This document shows, one piece after another, positions 17,877-27,763 of a stretch of DNA of 64,000 bases. A program made the position numbers and the translations under genes. The notes under the pieces are model-generated. The model saw only the letters and a list, made by a program, of their open reading frames with translations, ran no database searches and was not told where the DNA came from. This DNA is from Thermoplasmata archaeon. GTDB lineage: Archaea > Thermoplasmatota > Thermoplasmata > Methanomassiliicoccales > Methanomethylophilaceae. The stretch's first letter is position 1, and every line of letters begins with the position of its first letter. The stretch covers positions 28,720-92,719 of the forward strand of contig SUTB01000002.1 in NCBI GenBank assembly GCA_015063125.1. The letters are read 5' to 3'.

Positions 17877-18770
17877 ATGACCGAAAATGTCATGACAAAC
17901 GGTTCGAAGATAAGCTTTGACAAACACTTCAAGAATATGGTGCACAGCCCCAATCTCCTTGCTTTCACCATTAAGCAGATGATACCCGAATTCAGGGACA
18001 AGGACCTGGAATCGATCAAGGAACATCTGGACATCAACCCGGATTCTCACAGGGTGATCAGCGAGGATACCGAGATACCGCTGTTCAACGGTGAGAAGAT
18101 AATCCTGGATTCCCTGTTCAGGATAAGGACGGATGACAACAGGGAGATAGCTCTGGAGATCAACCTGGAGGGTCAGTTCAAGCGCAACACGGGTTACCCC
18201 ATCGGGGCCAGGGCGATGCATTATGCGTGCACCCTGCTGTCCACGGAGAAGGGCAGGGTGTTCTCGGACAGTCATTTCGACAGGATGGTCAAGGTCTACA
18301 GTATATGGTTCATGATCAAGCCCTATCTGTCGGAGCAGAACACCATCAGGCGTTTCGGCATGAGGGAGCTTTTGTCCGACGGTAAAACGATCCCCGCTCC
18401 GGAATATGATTATCTGGAGATCATCATGGTCTACATGGGGGAGCACTCCCAACTTGCTGACGAGGATCTGATCAATGTGTTCAACCTCGTCTTCAGGGAA
18501 GATCTCGATCCGCAGGAACGTTTGAAACGTTTACAGGAAGATTATAATATCCTTCCAGACAGTTGTTTAATCGATAGTATGGAAGAAACGGTGAAGAGTT
18601 ACGCTGAGGAACTCAGAGAGCAGGCCATCGAGGACGCCCTGATCGAGCAGGCGGCACAGCATATCCTTGCCTTGATGGAGAAAAAAATGAGCTTCGAAGA
18701 AGCTTTCCTCCTTCTGAAGGTGGATCCTAACTTGGAATGCGATGTTCGTTACTTAGTCGACAAAGCTTAG
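17877..18770 (+). CDS. PD-(D/E)XK nuclease family transposase (Rpn-like)
   Basis: A 297-residue protein of the Rpn/PDDEXK_2 group, recombination-promoting nucleases often annotated as transposases. The nuclease core includes ILDSLFRIRTDDNREIALEI, with the acidic D and the E-x-N pair, followed by a helix with Q and R residues (GQFKRNTGYPIGARAMHY). The C-terminal helices (SMEETVKSYAEELREQAIED) are typical of the family. A TATA-like atttatattct upstream suggests a leaderless start. The stop is TAG, rare in this window, with a TGA four codons later. A broken partial copy of the 3' end follows at 18897. Confidence 0.82.
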   Translation: MTENVMTNGSKISFDKHFKNMVHSPNLLAFTIKQMIPEFRDKDLESIKEHLDINPDSHRVISEDTEIPLFNGEKIILDSLFRIRTDDNREIALEINLEGQFKRNTGYPIGARAMHYACTLLSTEKGRVFSDSHFDRMVKVYSIWFMIKPYLSEQNTIRRFGMRELLSDGKTIPAPEYDYLEIIMVYMGEHSQLADEDLINVFNLVFREDLDPQERLKRLQEDYNILPDSCLIDSMEETVKSYAEELREQAIEDALIEQAAQHILALMEKKMSFEEAFLLLKVDPNLECDVRYLVDKA

Positions 18771-18864
18771 AAAACAGCATGATATCTGCCCAGTAGACAT
18801 ATGAGTTCCAGAACAAGATCTGTATAGTAAGTCGATATTTTTCAACACTTTACTCGAATAATAC

Positions 18865-18896
18865 GCCCTTGCCGGAGCGTAAAAAACGGCAAGGGC
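18865..18896. repeat. Hairpin at the edge of a partial duplication
   Basis: A perfect 10-bp inverted repeat, gcccttgccg and cggcaagggc, encloses a 12-base loop. It lies exactly at the upstream boundary of the decayed gene copy that starts at 18897. It could be a terminator for the upstream gene or a relic of the event that made the duplication. Confidence 0.5.
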
Positions 18897-19147
18897 AAGA
18901 TTATAATAATTGGATAGGGCGCTGTTCAATCGATAGTATGGATGAATTGACTAAGAGCTATGCTGAGGAGCTTAGGGAGCAGGAAATCGATGATATTTTG
19001 ATTGAGAACTATGCACATTCAGTAGCTTCGATAGTCAGAATTCGCAAAATGTCCATTGATGAGGCTATCGTCGATCTCGATATCAAAGAGCACCTCGTCA
19101 GGGATGTCCGTTTCCTCATCGAGAAGGAGCTTCAGAAAACGGTCTGA
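18897..19147 (+). pseudogene. Truncated copy of the Rpn-like nuclease 3' end
   Basis: From agattataat onward this stretch is recognisably similar to the last third of the gene at 17877-18770. It encodes SIDSMDELTKSYAEELREQE where the complete gene encodes LIDSMEETVKSYAEELREQA, and both end in a DVRFLIEK/DVRYLVDK segment. No nuclease core is present. The open frame extends upstream to a TTG at 18869 inside the hairpin. It is best read as a remnant of a second family member or of a tandem duplication. Confidence 0.7.
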
Positions 19148-19331
19148 TCAGCGATCTATCGCTTCGCTGATTTCACTTTTCCAGCAGTTTCTTCACACGA
19201 TATCATCGCAACCGTCCGGCTAACCTGCAGAAAAAAGATAACAAACATAACATTGTAGTGTTATTATACTCTCGCAGTCCATATCGATCACGTAAGCCCC
19301 CGGAGGATCTCTGGGAGAAAAAGGTGAGAAT

Positions 19332-20003
19332 ATGGAAAGAATGATCACTATGAGCGGCAAGGCCACCGTGACCGCACCGTCGGACATCACCGTGGTGAGT
19401 TTCGACGTCACCGGAAGGGCGAAGGAGTACAGTAAAGCAGTGCAGGAGATGACCGACTGCACCGTGAAGCTGAAGGATGCCATAGAGAAGTCGGGCATAG
19501 CCCGCGAGGCGCTCAAGACCACCAACCTGTCCGTCTCTCAGGCCTATTCCAAGAGGAAGATCGGTGTGGACGAGGACGGTGATGACGTGTACAAGGAGTA
19601 TCCGGACGGCTTCGTCTATGAGCAGGAGCTGTCCTTCGAGTTCCCCAACGACAACAAGAAGCTGGCGGATGTGCTAGGCAGGATTATGAAGATGGACATC
19701 ACCCCTAGGATCAGGTTCTCTTTCAGGAACAGCGACATGGAGGCCCTGAAGAACAGGGCGCTGCAGGAGGCATGCAGGCATGCGAAGGATGAAGCGGAGA
19801 CCATCGTGCAATCCGTGGGTGCGAAGCTGGGGAAGCTGCTGAGCGTCGACAGGAAATTCAGCTCATACGGAGGGTACGAGGACTATTCCGATTGCAAGAT
19901 GCTCGCATCGCCGATATACGATGGTGGATTCGGCTTGGATATAGATCCGGAAGATACTTCCGTCGAGGAATCGGTGACCATGGTCTGGGAGATCGAGGAT
20001 TGA
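19332..20003 (+). CDS. SIMPL domain (DUF541) protein
   Basis: A 223-residue protein with the SIMPL/DUF541 pattern, including MSGKATVTAPSDITVVSFDV near the start and the long helical segments NRALQEACRHAKDEAETIVQ. Bacterial members are periplasmic, but no signal peptide is present, so this one appears cytoplasmic. The function is not established. The start has a strong AAAGGTGAG ribosome-binding site. Confidence 0.82.
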   Translation: MERMITMSGKATVTAPSDITVVSFDVTGRAKEYSKAVQEMTDCTVKLKDAIEKSGIAREALKTTNLSVSQAYSKRKIGVDEDGDDVYKEYPDGFVYEQELSFEFPNDNKKLADVLGRIMKMDITPRIRFSFRNSDMEALKNRALQEACRHAKDEAETIVQSVGAKLGKLLSVDRKFSSYGGYEDYSDCKMLASPIYDGGFGLDIDPEDTSVEESVTMVWEIED

Positions 20004-20049
20004 TCAACGATGGGGGAGACCCCATCATCTTCCTGTGAGGTGCGGAACG

Positions 20050-20396
20050 ATGCATAGACCAGCGACGAGGGACGATTGGCAGTTCGTAGACATCGGTGAC
20101 CAATTCATCAGGATCATATTGAAGAGGAGATTCAGCTCCGAGGAGCTGGGGATCCTCAGATCCGGTCACAGGCCCGAGGATATGGATGACAGGTGGGGAT
20201 CGTTCATGGAGGGGATACATTGTACCTGTACCGCAGTTGGACCGGTAACTGCATCTATAGGCTGAGGATCGATGATGACGGAGAGAATGAGCTGTCAGTG
20301 AACACCGATCATGAGGTCTACAGGTACGAGGGGGATGAACAGAAAGAGTTGGATAGGGTCAACTCTATTCTGAACATCTGGTTATGTGGTGAATGA
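20050..20396 (+). pseudogene. Hypothetical protein gene broken by a frameshift
   Basis: Two frames fit end to end. The first starts at ATG 20050 behind GAGGTG and encodes MHRPATRDDWQFVDIGDQFI and onward to DRWGSFMEG. The second continues with DTLYLYRSWTGNCIYRLRID to a TGA at 20396. The shift falls at the gagggga stretch near 20211-20217. The joined product would have about 115 residues. The family is not recognised. It could be a sequencing error in a G run or a real mutation. Confidence 0.55.
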
Positions 20397-20404
20397 TGCA
20401 CTTC

Positions 20405-20503
20405 TCATTTAGGTATCACATTTGTCAGAGTAACATCTAATTGCATACCTAGCAGTTTGGTTAGGATATCTAGCATAGATGTCAGCTGCACACTTTTTCT
20501 CAA
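20405..20503 (-). pseudogene. Possible remnant of an HTH antitoxin C-terminus
   Basis: Minus-strand frame encoding VQLTSMLDILTKLLGMQLDV and ending VTLTNVIPK. This resembles the tail of XRE-type antitoxin-like regulators, where a helix precedes a beta-strand. The rest of the domain is missing. Support is weak because it rests on about 30 residues. Confidence 0.25.
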
Positions 20504-20519
20504 TACCTTCCTTATCGAT

Positions 20520-21875
20520 TCAATTCGATCGTTCGTCTGATTTCTGCTCATTATCGTCCTTCAGATCGGCGAATTTCTTCGCCATAGTGGGATTGTTCCT
20601 GGTCAGCTTCTTTATCGACAGGTCCTGGGCCTTGTCGTTCGCCAGCCTCAGGTTCCTCTCCGATCCAAGCAGCCCTTCTTTCACTTTTTGCAGATGGTCT
20701 ATGGTCTTGTCGATCTCCTCGATGGCCTTGGCGAACCTCTCACTCGCCAAACGGTAGTTCCTCTCGAAACCGTCCTTGAAGGCGTTCATGTTCTCCTCGA
20801 AATGGGTGATGTCGAGGTTCTGGTTCCTGATGTCCATGAGCTCCTGCTTGTATTGGAGGGAGTTCCTCGATGCGTTGCGCAGGAGAGTGATCATGGGGAT
20901 GAAGAACTGCGGCCTTATGACGTACATCTTGGGATACCTGTAGGAGACGTCCACTATGCCGGTGTTGTACAGTTCGTTGTCCGGTTCCAGCATGGTGACC
21001 AGGACGGCGTATTCGCATCCCTTCTCGGTGCGGTCCTTATCGAGTTCCCTGAAGAAGTCCTCGTTGCGGTGCTTGGTGGTGGTCTGATCGGTCTCGTTCT
21101 TCATCTCGAACATTATGCTGATGTACTCGACGCCGTCCTCGGAGTCCCTAAAGATGAAATCCCCTTTGGATCCGGAGCCGGACACCTCGTTGTCCTTCTC
21201 GAAGTACGCGTTCTGGAACGCGGTGGGGCGCAGCTTGTTGAACTCGTTCATGCAGAAGATCTCAAGGGATTCCCCGATCATCTTGGTGCTCTGTTTCGCT
21301 TTGAAATCCTTGTAGAACTGCACCTCCTCGTCCTTGGCTTTGAGCTGTGATTCGTATTGGTTCCTGATGTTGTCCTGCTCGAGTCTGTTGGACATTTCGA
21401 CTTGGTCGATCTTCGCTTTGAGTTCTGAGATCTCTTTCTCCTTGGAGTTGAGTTCCTCTATCTTCCTGTTCTCCGCTTCGGAGAGGGCGAGTTTCTTCTC
21501 GCTCTCCCATCCAGATTGTTTGGATTTCAGATCAGAGATCTCCCTCTCTTTGGCATCCTCGGCATCCTTCACGGCGATGGATTTCTCCAGCTCGAACTTC
21601 TCGATCCTGGACCTGAGATCGGCTATCTCCCTGTCCCTGGAGGCTATCTCCCCGTTCAGCTGCTCCTTCGTCTTGTTGAGGAGGTCGGCGTGCCTCTTCT
21701 CCTCTTCAGCTTTGGTGATGGATACGGCATCGGCCTTCTCCTTCTCGTAATGCTGCACGCGGTACTCCATCTCCTTGGAGAATTCCGCGTCGCGGACCTG
21801 GCTGACTATCTTTCCGTAATCGGATTCGTCTATCTGGAAGAACGTTCCGCAGCGGGGGCATCTGATCTCGGACAT
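20520..21875 (-). CDS. DUF2130 protein (coiled coil plus nuclease-like domain)
   Basis: A 451-residue protein with an N-terminal CPRCG zinc-knuckle half, a long coiled coil (about residues 30-195, rich in Glu, Lys and Leu) and a C-terminal DUF2130 domain. That domain contains [20 protein letters not shown] and [11 protein letters not shown], a D then E-x-K arrangement like PD-(D/E)XK nucleases. The family's role is unknown; the nuclease idea is an inference. It is transcribed separately from the helicase gene at 21914. Confidence 0.8.
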   Translation of the reverse strand: MSEIRCPRCGTFFQIDESDYGKIVSQVRDAEFSKEMEYRVQHYEKEKADAVSITKAEEEKRHADLLNKTKEQLNGEIASRDREIADLRSRIEKFELEKSIAVKDAEDAKEREISDLKSKQSGWESEKKLALSEAENRKIEELNSKEKEISELKAKIDQVEMSNRLEQDNIRNQYESQLKAKDEEVQFYKDFKAKQSTKMIGESLEIFCMNEFNKLRPTAFQNAYFEKDNEVSGSGSKGDFIFRDSEDGVEYISIMFEMKNETDQTTTKHRNEDFFRELDKDRTEKGCEYAVLVTMLEPDNELYNTGIVDVSYRYPKMYVIRPQFFIPMITLLRNASRNSLQYKQELMDIRNQNLDITHFEENMNAFKDGFERNYRLASERFAKAIEEIDKTIDHLQKVKEGLLGSERNLRLANDKAQDLSIKKLTRNNPTMAKKFADLKDDNEQKSDERSN

Positions 21876-21913
21876 GGAGAGGGTATGGAAGTGGGAGGAT
21901 AAGAAGGATGCAA

Positions 21914-24748
21914 TTATGACATGCTCTGATCCTTGCCTGCAAGAAGGTATTGGTATAATCTGTCCTCAACAGGAACTCTAAGTTTCATAGGTATGTTGAC
22001 TACACTCTTGTTAGAATCGCGCATAATCATTTCTTTCATATCTTCGATAATGGGGTCGATCTTTCCAAGATAATAGAACGTCCTATCCTCATTGTCACTT
22101 TTCATAACGAAAAGATACCTTTGTAATTCTGGGTTGATTAGTTTTTTGACTTCGTTGCTGTTCAATTTACGACCATTTTTAGTCATCCAACTAATGGTTC
22201 CTCTGTTGAGGAAACGATCCTCATAGTTGATGCTAGAGCTGATGTTGTCGCTTTTATGGTAGGTAACAAAGATGGGGCAAGTTTGGCCCTGAATGATGTA
22301 CCCACCGATGTTCTGTGGGTTGATACTTTTTGGCCAATTGAGCAGTTTACATACATCCTCTCTAGAATATTTCTCATTCAAAACAAATCTGTCTGAATTG
22401 TTGTTAGAATACTTGTCCAGGTAGATGAGCCTGCTGCAGTCAATGAGATCCATAATGTATTTTTTGAATTCCTCATCTTTGAGATTCTCTCTTGCAGATG
22501 TTGTTAATGAAATCGAATCGTCTTTTGATTCTATGATACCGTTTTCTTTTCCATAGAAGAGACCGGAGATGACAGAAACACATGATTCATAATCAGAATC
22601 CGAAATGCTTGGGTAGTATGTTTTTAGATGCGTCTCAAAAGTTTCTTTCGAGACAGTTTTTTCATCATTCAATAATCTCATCATGATGTGTTCATGTGCT
22701 CTTTTCCCTGGAATTAGAATCTTTGAAAGATCGTTCAGCATTAAGGATTGAGTTTCAGATAATTTGTGCTTTGTTAGTTTTAGGACAGTTCTAAAATTAT
22801 AGAGGCTATCGTATTTACTGACGATTATTTCAGGGCCTATCTTCTCATGAGATTTCAAATAACAAAGATCTGGGGGGAAGCCCAACATGTTCGTTAGTGT
22901 GATGTATTGAGACTTTATCAGTTGAGATATGTTCTTAGCTTTGTTAATTGACTCGTAGATCCTATCTTCTGAAATTTTATCGAATTGAACTATCGATGAA
23001 CCTATGATTGGGTCCGTCATAAGACGTTTCCTGAGGTTATCCTTGTTCATAGACGAATCTCCGGACAGAGCCATCATAATCATGTAATTGTTGTCGTAGT
23101 TTCCAATGAAATCTAGGACTGTAAGATATGGCTTTACTTCATTGTCCAGGGTTGTTTTTCTTAGGCCACGCCCTAGTTGTTGGATAAAGATCGTAACTGA
23201 TTGTGTTGGTCTAAGCATGATAATCTGGTTTACAGATCTGATATCTATTCCTTCGTTGAATATGTCGATGGTGATCAGATAATCTAAAGCATCATCGCCA
23301 TCTTGTTCTAATCTGTTAATTGCAATTTCACGTTCTTTCTCTGATGTTTCATCACATATGAATTGAGTTTTCCAACCTTTTTGGTTGAATAATTCAGAAA
23401 GGGCACGTCCTTCATTCTTATTTTTACAGAAAATCAATCCCTTGACCTTATTTCCAGCGAATCCATAGTATTCAGCTTGAGTCATTATATGGTCTACTCT
23501 TTTTTCTGAAGTTAGCAAATTAAAATCTGAATATTCATCAAGTGATTTATTGTCTACAATAATATCTGATATCCCGTAGTAATGGAAAGGACAGAGAAGA
23601 TCCGCACTCAGTGCATCTTGGAGACGAATCTCGTAAGCGATTATGTGATCAAATAATTCGAAGATATCCATCTTGTCCATTCTTTCCGGAGTAGCTGTCA
23701 TCCCTAGCATGAATTTCGGTTTGAAGTACTCAATGATCTTTTTGTAATGCGGAGAGATTGAATGATGTGCTTCGTCACATACTATGTAATCAAAGTGATC
23801 TGGGGGGAAACGACTGAGAGTAGACTCTCTTGTCATTGATTGTGTAGTTGAAAAGATGAAATCAGCTTCGAATTCTTTCTGAGTTCTAGTTATCTTTCCC
23901 ATTTTGAATTCATTTTTGAAAATATTTTTGAAAGTTGCCATTGCAGAATCTAGTATTTGCTCTCTGTGGACCAAAAATAGAACTTTCTTGGCTCCAAATC
24001 TTTTGATATCGAACGCAGAGAGGTATGTTTTCCCGGTTCCTGTTGCGGAAACAATCAACGCTTTGTTCGATCCCGATTGTCTTACATTGCTTAGTTGTTT
24101 TAACGCTTCTTTTTGCATGGCGTTAGGTTCAATTGTCTTGATTATTGAAGATTCGATGGTTTCGATTCTTCTTGGAGTATCAAAATCATATCTCGTTTCG
24201 TAATCTTCGATCCACTTTGCATCGAGTACATCAGAATCAGACCACATTTTTTCGAATTCGTTTTCAGTCTGTTCTATAATTGGATTATTCCCTTCTATAT
24301 TGCTGAGGTTAATATTCCATTCTTTGTTGTAGAATAGAGCAGTATTTGTGATATTGGAACTACCTATTATCAAAGAGGTTCCTTCGTCCGAGTAGAAGAG
24401 ATAGCCTTTGGTATGGAATGCTGCTTTTGTATAGACACGGCATTCTACATTCTCTAATTCAAGTAATTTTTTTAGAGCCTTAGGTTCACTGAATTGTAGA
24501 TAATCTGTTGTGATGACCTTTCCTTTTACATTCGGATGTTCCTTTAGAAAATGGCAAAATGGTGTGATTCCGCTATCGGTTATGAACGCAACAGAGAATT
24601 TGAATGATGAGCATTTCCTTAGTTCATTACTGATAGCAGAATAGACTGATCTGTTGGGGCTTTCATTGTATACTAATTGGGGGCATGGTGTATTCCCATA
24701 TTGAGTAAGGATGTTTGTTTCAACATCCATTGTATATTGTTCAGTCAT
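21914..24748 (-). CDS. PLD-like nuclease / SF2 helicase / DUF3427 protein
   Basis: A protein of about 944 residues with three parts. The N-terminal phospholipase-D-like nuclease part has the H-x-K motif in [20 protein letters not shown] and then GSSNIT. The SF2 helicase core has Walker [10 protein letters not shown], box II DEAHH, box [11 protein letters not shown] and motif [13 protein letters not shown]-terminal DUF3427-like region includes [23 protein letters not shown] 24748 lies in an 8-base overlap with the NUDIX gene, so the two are co-translated. Such pairs occur in bacterial defence or repair neighbourhoods; the function is not shown. Confidence 0.88.
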   Translation of the reverse strand: MTEQYTMDVETNILTQYGNTPCPQLVYNESPNRSVYSAISNELRKCSSFKFSVAFITDSGITPFCHFLKEHPNVKGKVITTDYLQFSEPKALKKLLELENVECRVYTKAAFHTKGYLFYSDEGTSLIIGSSNITNTALFYNKEWNINLSNIEGNNPIIEQTENEFEKMWSDSDVLDAKWIEDYETRYDFDTPRRIETIESSIIKTIEPNAMQKEALKQLSNVRQSGSNKALIVSATGTGKTYLSAFDIKRFGAKKVLFLVHREQILDSAMATFKNIFKNEFKMGKITRTQKEFEADFIFSTTQSMTRESTLSRFPPDHFDYIVCDEAHHSISPHYKKIIEYFKPKFMLGMTATPERMDKMDIFELFDHIIAYEIRLQDALSADLLCPFHYYGISDIIVDNKSLDEYSDFNLLTSEKRVDHIMTQAEYYGFAGNKVKGLIFCKNKNEGRALSELFNQKGWKTQFICDETSEKEREIAINRLEQDGDDALDYLITIDIFNEGIDIRSVNQIIMLRPTQSVTIFIQQLGRGLRKTTLDNEVKPYLTVLDFIGNYDNNYMIMMALSGDSSMNKDNLRKRLMTDPIIGSSIVQFDKISEDRIYESINKAKNISQLIKSQYITLTNMLGFPPDLCYLKSHEKIGPEIIVSKYDSLYNFRTVLKLTKHKLSETQSLMLNDLSKILIPGKRAHEHIMMRLLNDEKTVSKETFETHLKTYYPSISDSDYESCVSVISGLFYGKENGIIESKDDSISLTTSARENLKDEEFKKYIMDLIDCSRLIYLDKYSNNNSDRFVLNEKYSREDVCKLLNWPKSINPQNIGGYIIQGQTCPIFVTYHKSDNISSSINYEDRFLNRGTISWMTKNGRKLNSNEVKKLINPELQRYLFVMKSDNEDRTFYYLGKIDPIIEDMKEMIMRDSNKSVVNIPMKLRVPVEDRLYQYLLAGKDQSMS

Positions 24749-25160
24749 AGTAGTCCTCAATAACTTCTACAACGGCTTTATCCGCTTCAGTCCAATCAAG
24801 AGTTCTCAATTCCTCTACGGTACACCATTTGAATGATTTGTGCTCTGTTAAAGTAAATGAGATGTTATCAGAGAATATCAAGAACGAATGCATCAGGAGA
24901 TGGAAATCGGGATAATCATATTCAGTGTCGCATAGGTGTTGGATTGTTTGTTTGGAGATGTCTGTTTTGAGTTCTTCCGATAGCTCTCTTATGATAGTAT
25001 CCTTCGGAGTTTCATTATTTTCGACCTTTCCTCCCGGAAATTCCCATTTATTTGAGAGGTAGGGATATTTTACATGTCCTTTTTGGACGCAAAGGATCGT
25101 GTTGTTGCAAACGATGACTCCTGCGGATACTTCTACCATTGAGTGATAATGTGCTTTCAT
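24741..25160 (-). CDS. NUDIX hydrolase (MutT-like)
   Basis: A NUDIX protein of about 140 residues. The Nudix box is GGKVENNETPKDTIIRELSEEL (G-x5-E-x7-R-E-x2-E-E), preceded by KWEFP as in MutT-type 8-oxo-dGTP hydrolases. It overlaps the helicase gene by 8 bases. The start is uncertain: a TATA-like tttaaata near 25196 supports a leaderless ATG at 25160; ATG 25139 (MVEVSAGVIV) and TTG 25181 are alternatives. Its partner suggests a joint role in sanitising or sensing nucleotides during defence or repair. Confidence 0.85.
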   Translation of the reverse strand: MKAHYHSMVEVSAGVIVCNNTILCVQKGHVKYPYLSNKWEFPGGKVENNETPKDTIIRELSEELKTDISKQTIQHLCDTEYDYPDFHLLMHSFLIFSDNISFTLTEHKSFKWCTVEELRTLDWTEADKAVVEVIEDYYD

Positions 25161-25280
25161 TGATTTTAGGAATGTGATCAAGGTGAAGTTTACTATTTAA
25201 AGAACAATGAAGACACCGGGTCGTCTTCACATTACCAGAATTGGTGGACACCCCCTGGAGAGCCATGATGGTGAGGACCA

Positions 25281-25894
25281 ATGGGAGGATCCCCTACGAG
25301 TTACATGGAGACGGTCCTCGTCGATGATATGTTCTCGGACGCTCCGAGCTGGGTCCTGGAAGCGATCGTGGTGAACGTGTTCCTCAAGACCGATAAGGAA
25401 GAGAGGATAATAGACGATTATATGTGCGGGACGGAGACGCAAGGAATCATAGGATGTCTTTCATGGACGGATAGGGCATATTCACCGGAACGGAAAGAGG
25501 AAACGTAAGGGACCTGGGCGAATCGAAGAGGCGTTTGATGGACATGGGGCTCGTCACCGAAGAGGACCTGGAGTATTCCAGATTCACATGGTACAAAAGC
25601 GATCCCGATGGCGAAAGGATGCTCCTGGGATGCTGCTATTAGCCGTTCAGGCTGATAGCGATACACCCCTTGTTCGATAGCAGGGATGTGAGCAGAAGGC
25701 TCCTGGATTTCGCGATGTACCATGAGATCCTGCATCTGAGGCAGAATCGGATCAGAAAGAGCACAGGACATGACGAGCTGTTCTATCGTTGGGAGCACGA
25801 ATATCCTTATTGGTGGCAGGTGCACTACGAGTACAACCGTTTAACCGGAAGTAACTTGCTCTCTGACAAGGATGTCGTATTGTGCGGAGATTGA
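25281..25894 (+). pseudogene. Broken SprT-like zinc metallopeptidase gene with in-frame TAG
   Basis: Fragments in two frames align with the SprT-like layout. The first (from 25281) gives SYMETVLVDDMFSDAPSWVL. After a shift near 25460-25490 the second frame runs from about RGNVRDLGESKRRLMDMGLV through RLIAIHPLFDSRDVSRRLLD to the zinc motif H-E-x-x-H in FAMYHEILHLRQNR, then WEHEYPYWWQVHYEY. The second frame holds one TAG at 25640-25642, between GCCY and PFRLIAIH, which pyrrolysine decoding could bridge. The frameshift makes the locus look inactive. A related N-terminal segment lies at 32337-32660. Confidence 0.6.
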
Positions 25895-26039
25895 AAAGAA
25901 GTGAGATGGGGGACGGAGAGATCCTTTGATGGATAGATCCTAAGTGGATTCTGCATAAGCGGATGGTCACGGGTGTGTATTGCCGGTCTTCAGTGTTTAG
26001 ATTTTTATCTCATGAATCTCGGGAGTATAAGGTGGACAT

Positions 26040-26223
26040 CAGTTATCTGGGGAATACAAGTTCGGCCCCAAGTTCACAAGGGCGGATTACCTTCTGGAGA
26101 AGGGGTACATCGAGTACATGGAGGTTAATGGGGTCTACAAAGAGGATGCGGCTCACAGAGAAGGGGGAGAAGGTTGCGGAGTATCATCAGTCGCTAGGGG
26201 AATCATCGAAGAATGAAAAGTAG
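26040..26223 (+). pseudogene. Winged-helix regulator remnant
   Basis: One frame encodes EYKFGPKFTRADYLLEKGYI and then EYMEVNGVY; after a shift near 26135 another frame encodes RMRLTEKGEKVAEYHQSLGE. Joined, these form the second half of a winged-helix DNA-binding domain ending in the usual LTEKG motif. No intact start or first helices are seen. Confidence 0.45.
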
Positions 26224-26821
26224 GTAATTATCATCCTTCAGATAGGTCAACTGAAAATCATTTATCTTAAGTTGAAAAAGTGGTCTTTGTGCTGAATAGT
26301 GCAATTTTCATATTTGAATTCTGACGTAAGGCTATGGCTTTCGCTAGGACATAAGGAAAAACCGATGCTGTATCGGTCGTTTCCGAGGATGATTTTCATC
26401 CGCTGACCATTTTTTCAACTTAGAGGCCAGTTTTTTTTACTAAGAGCTAGAGTAATATACTTTAGTTTGATCCGTAGATTTATTCGTTGGCACCAATACT
26501 AGATTTAAGTGGAATAGTTTCTAATTGAATGGTTAGATCAGATTGTTACTGCTTTTAAATGATTGAGAAATATTGCAGTTCTTAATACTGACCGGAGTTA
26601 GGGAGTTTTGCGATGTATTCAATTGAAGAGACTTGCAAGAATCGTCTTGGGTAAATTAAACAACAAGATAAGGGGTTCGAATACTGGAAAAATATCGGAA
26701 ACATTTGTTAGGATTGTCAGTATATATCAACTTAAGTGGTAATTGTTGAAGTAGTAAATAACAAAAATAGGCGAAATAGAGGTTTTGACAACCCTATTTA
26801 TAGATAATTCAGGTTCCTAAT
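26224..26821. other. AT-rich intergenic stretch, no gene seen
   Basis: About 600 A+T-rich bases with no coding frame of convincing composition and no recognised RNA. The last 30 bases hold a TATA-like ctatttatagat about 25 bases before the ATG at 26822, which would drive a leaderless transcript of the next two genes. Confidence 0.5.
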
Positions 26822-27202
26822 ATGTATTATATAGTAAATACAACAGCTATAACTACAATGTTGCCAGTGGATTATAGTGATACCATGGACAATGGGAGGG
26901 TTATGGCGCTCTTCAACACAAAAGATTCCGTCTATTTCTTACTCGCGCTGTACTATAATACAGGCGCGAGCAAGATCGATATAATGTACATTGATGGGGG
27001 AAAGGGCTCCAAAGCGAAGTTACTGTGCATGCAGGATTTTGTAGTAGAATACGGTCTAGCTACAGAAGATTCCTCTGCTAGGCAGCACAATACCAAATAT
27101 ATCAAATTGATGTCGGCGGGGGCGAGGGTTGTCAAGCATTTCGAGGATATCGTGAAGGAGGGTGAATCGCTACCGAAATCTTTGATTAAGGTGATAGGAT
27201 GA
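26822..27202 (+). CDS. Hypothetical protein, first of a two-gene operon
   Basis: A 126-residue soluble protein beginning MYYIVNTTAITTMLPVDYSD, with alternating strands in its first half (SVYFLLALYYNTGASKIDIM) and a C-terminal helix. No family recognised. It overlaps the next gene by 4 bases (ATGA), so the two products are probably made together. Located just left of an insertion sequence in the accessory region. Confidence 0.6.
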   Translation: MYYIVNTTAITTMLPVDYSDTMDNGRVMALFNTKDSVYFLLALYYNTGASKIDIMYIDGGKGSKAKLLCMQDFVVEYGLATEDSSARQHNTKYIKLMSAGARVVKHFEDIVKEGESLPKSLIKVIG

Positions 27203-27660
27203 CAGAACTTAAAGAAGTGATATGTCCCAGTTGCAACGGGTCTTCGTATTTCCCGTCCGATAAGAATGCAGGCTATTGTATCAACTGCGGAAGGATCGTC
27301 AACTGTGATAGTGGAAACACAAGGCCCGTCAGTATCGGAAAGGCTCATGCTTCTTCGAGGAAGGAGTATACGGTTTCCATAACCTACAATAGGACATCCC
27401 GCGACTACGACCAGGCACTTCGTGTCGAATTGATGGGGGCTGAGAATCGCGTGTTTTATGTAAGTAAGGATCGGGCCGAAACCATCAAACTTCCGGAAGG
27501 ACAATACCAGCTGGCGTTCTTTAGTCATATATCTCAAGGCGTTCTTTCTACAGACGTAGTAAACAGCGTTAACATAGATGTTAATCGTAATAGAACCATT
27601 GTTGTGGAAACAAAGAGGCCGATATTTGCTGGCTGGGAACTTTTAGTATACTGCCGGTAA
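27199..27660 (+). CDS. Zinc-ribbon protein, unknown function
   Basis: A 153-residue protein. The N-terminal zinc ribbon has two Cys pairs, CPSC and CINC, spaced by 16 residues. The C-terminal domain of about 100 residues is predicted all-beta (EYTVSITYNRTSRDYDQALR, then IKLPEGQYQLAFFSH), like small carbohydrate- or lipid-surface beta domains. It ends in TAA eight bases or so before the left end of the insertion sequence. Partner of the upstream gene. Confidence 0.6.
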   Translation: MTELKEVICPSCNGSSYFPSDKNAGYCINCGRIVNCDSGNTRPVSIGKAHASSRKEYTVSITYNRTSRDYDQALRVELMGAENRVFYVSKDRAETIKLPEGQYQLAFFSHISQGVLSTDVVNSVNIDVNRNRTIVVETKRPIFAGWELLVYCR

Positions 27661-27763
27661 AATGACCAGCAACAAAAACGAGCGGCAAGCTCTTCGAGGG
27701 TGAGTGCAAGGACTGAAAAAGTGCGACATTCATTCTCAATCGCTAAACAGGAGCGAATGCCGC

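Noticed and set aside
25201-25235. Hairpin tgaagac/gtcttca upstream of the NUDIX promoter
   Set aside because: Only seven pairs with an 8-base loop and no T run or gene end next to it; could be chance.
26650-26700. Sequence ggttcgaatactgg resembling a tRNA T-arm
   Set aside because: No acceptor stem, D-arm or anticodon arm can be built around it.
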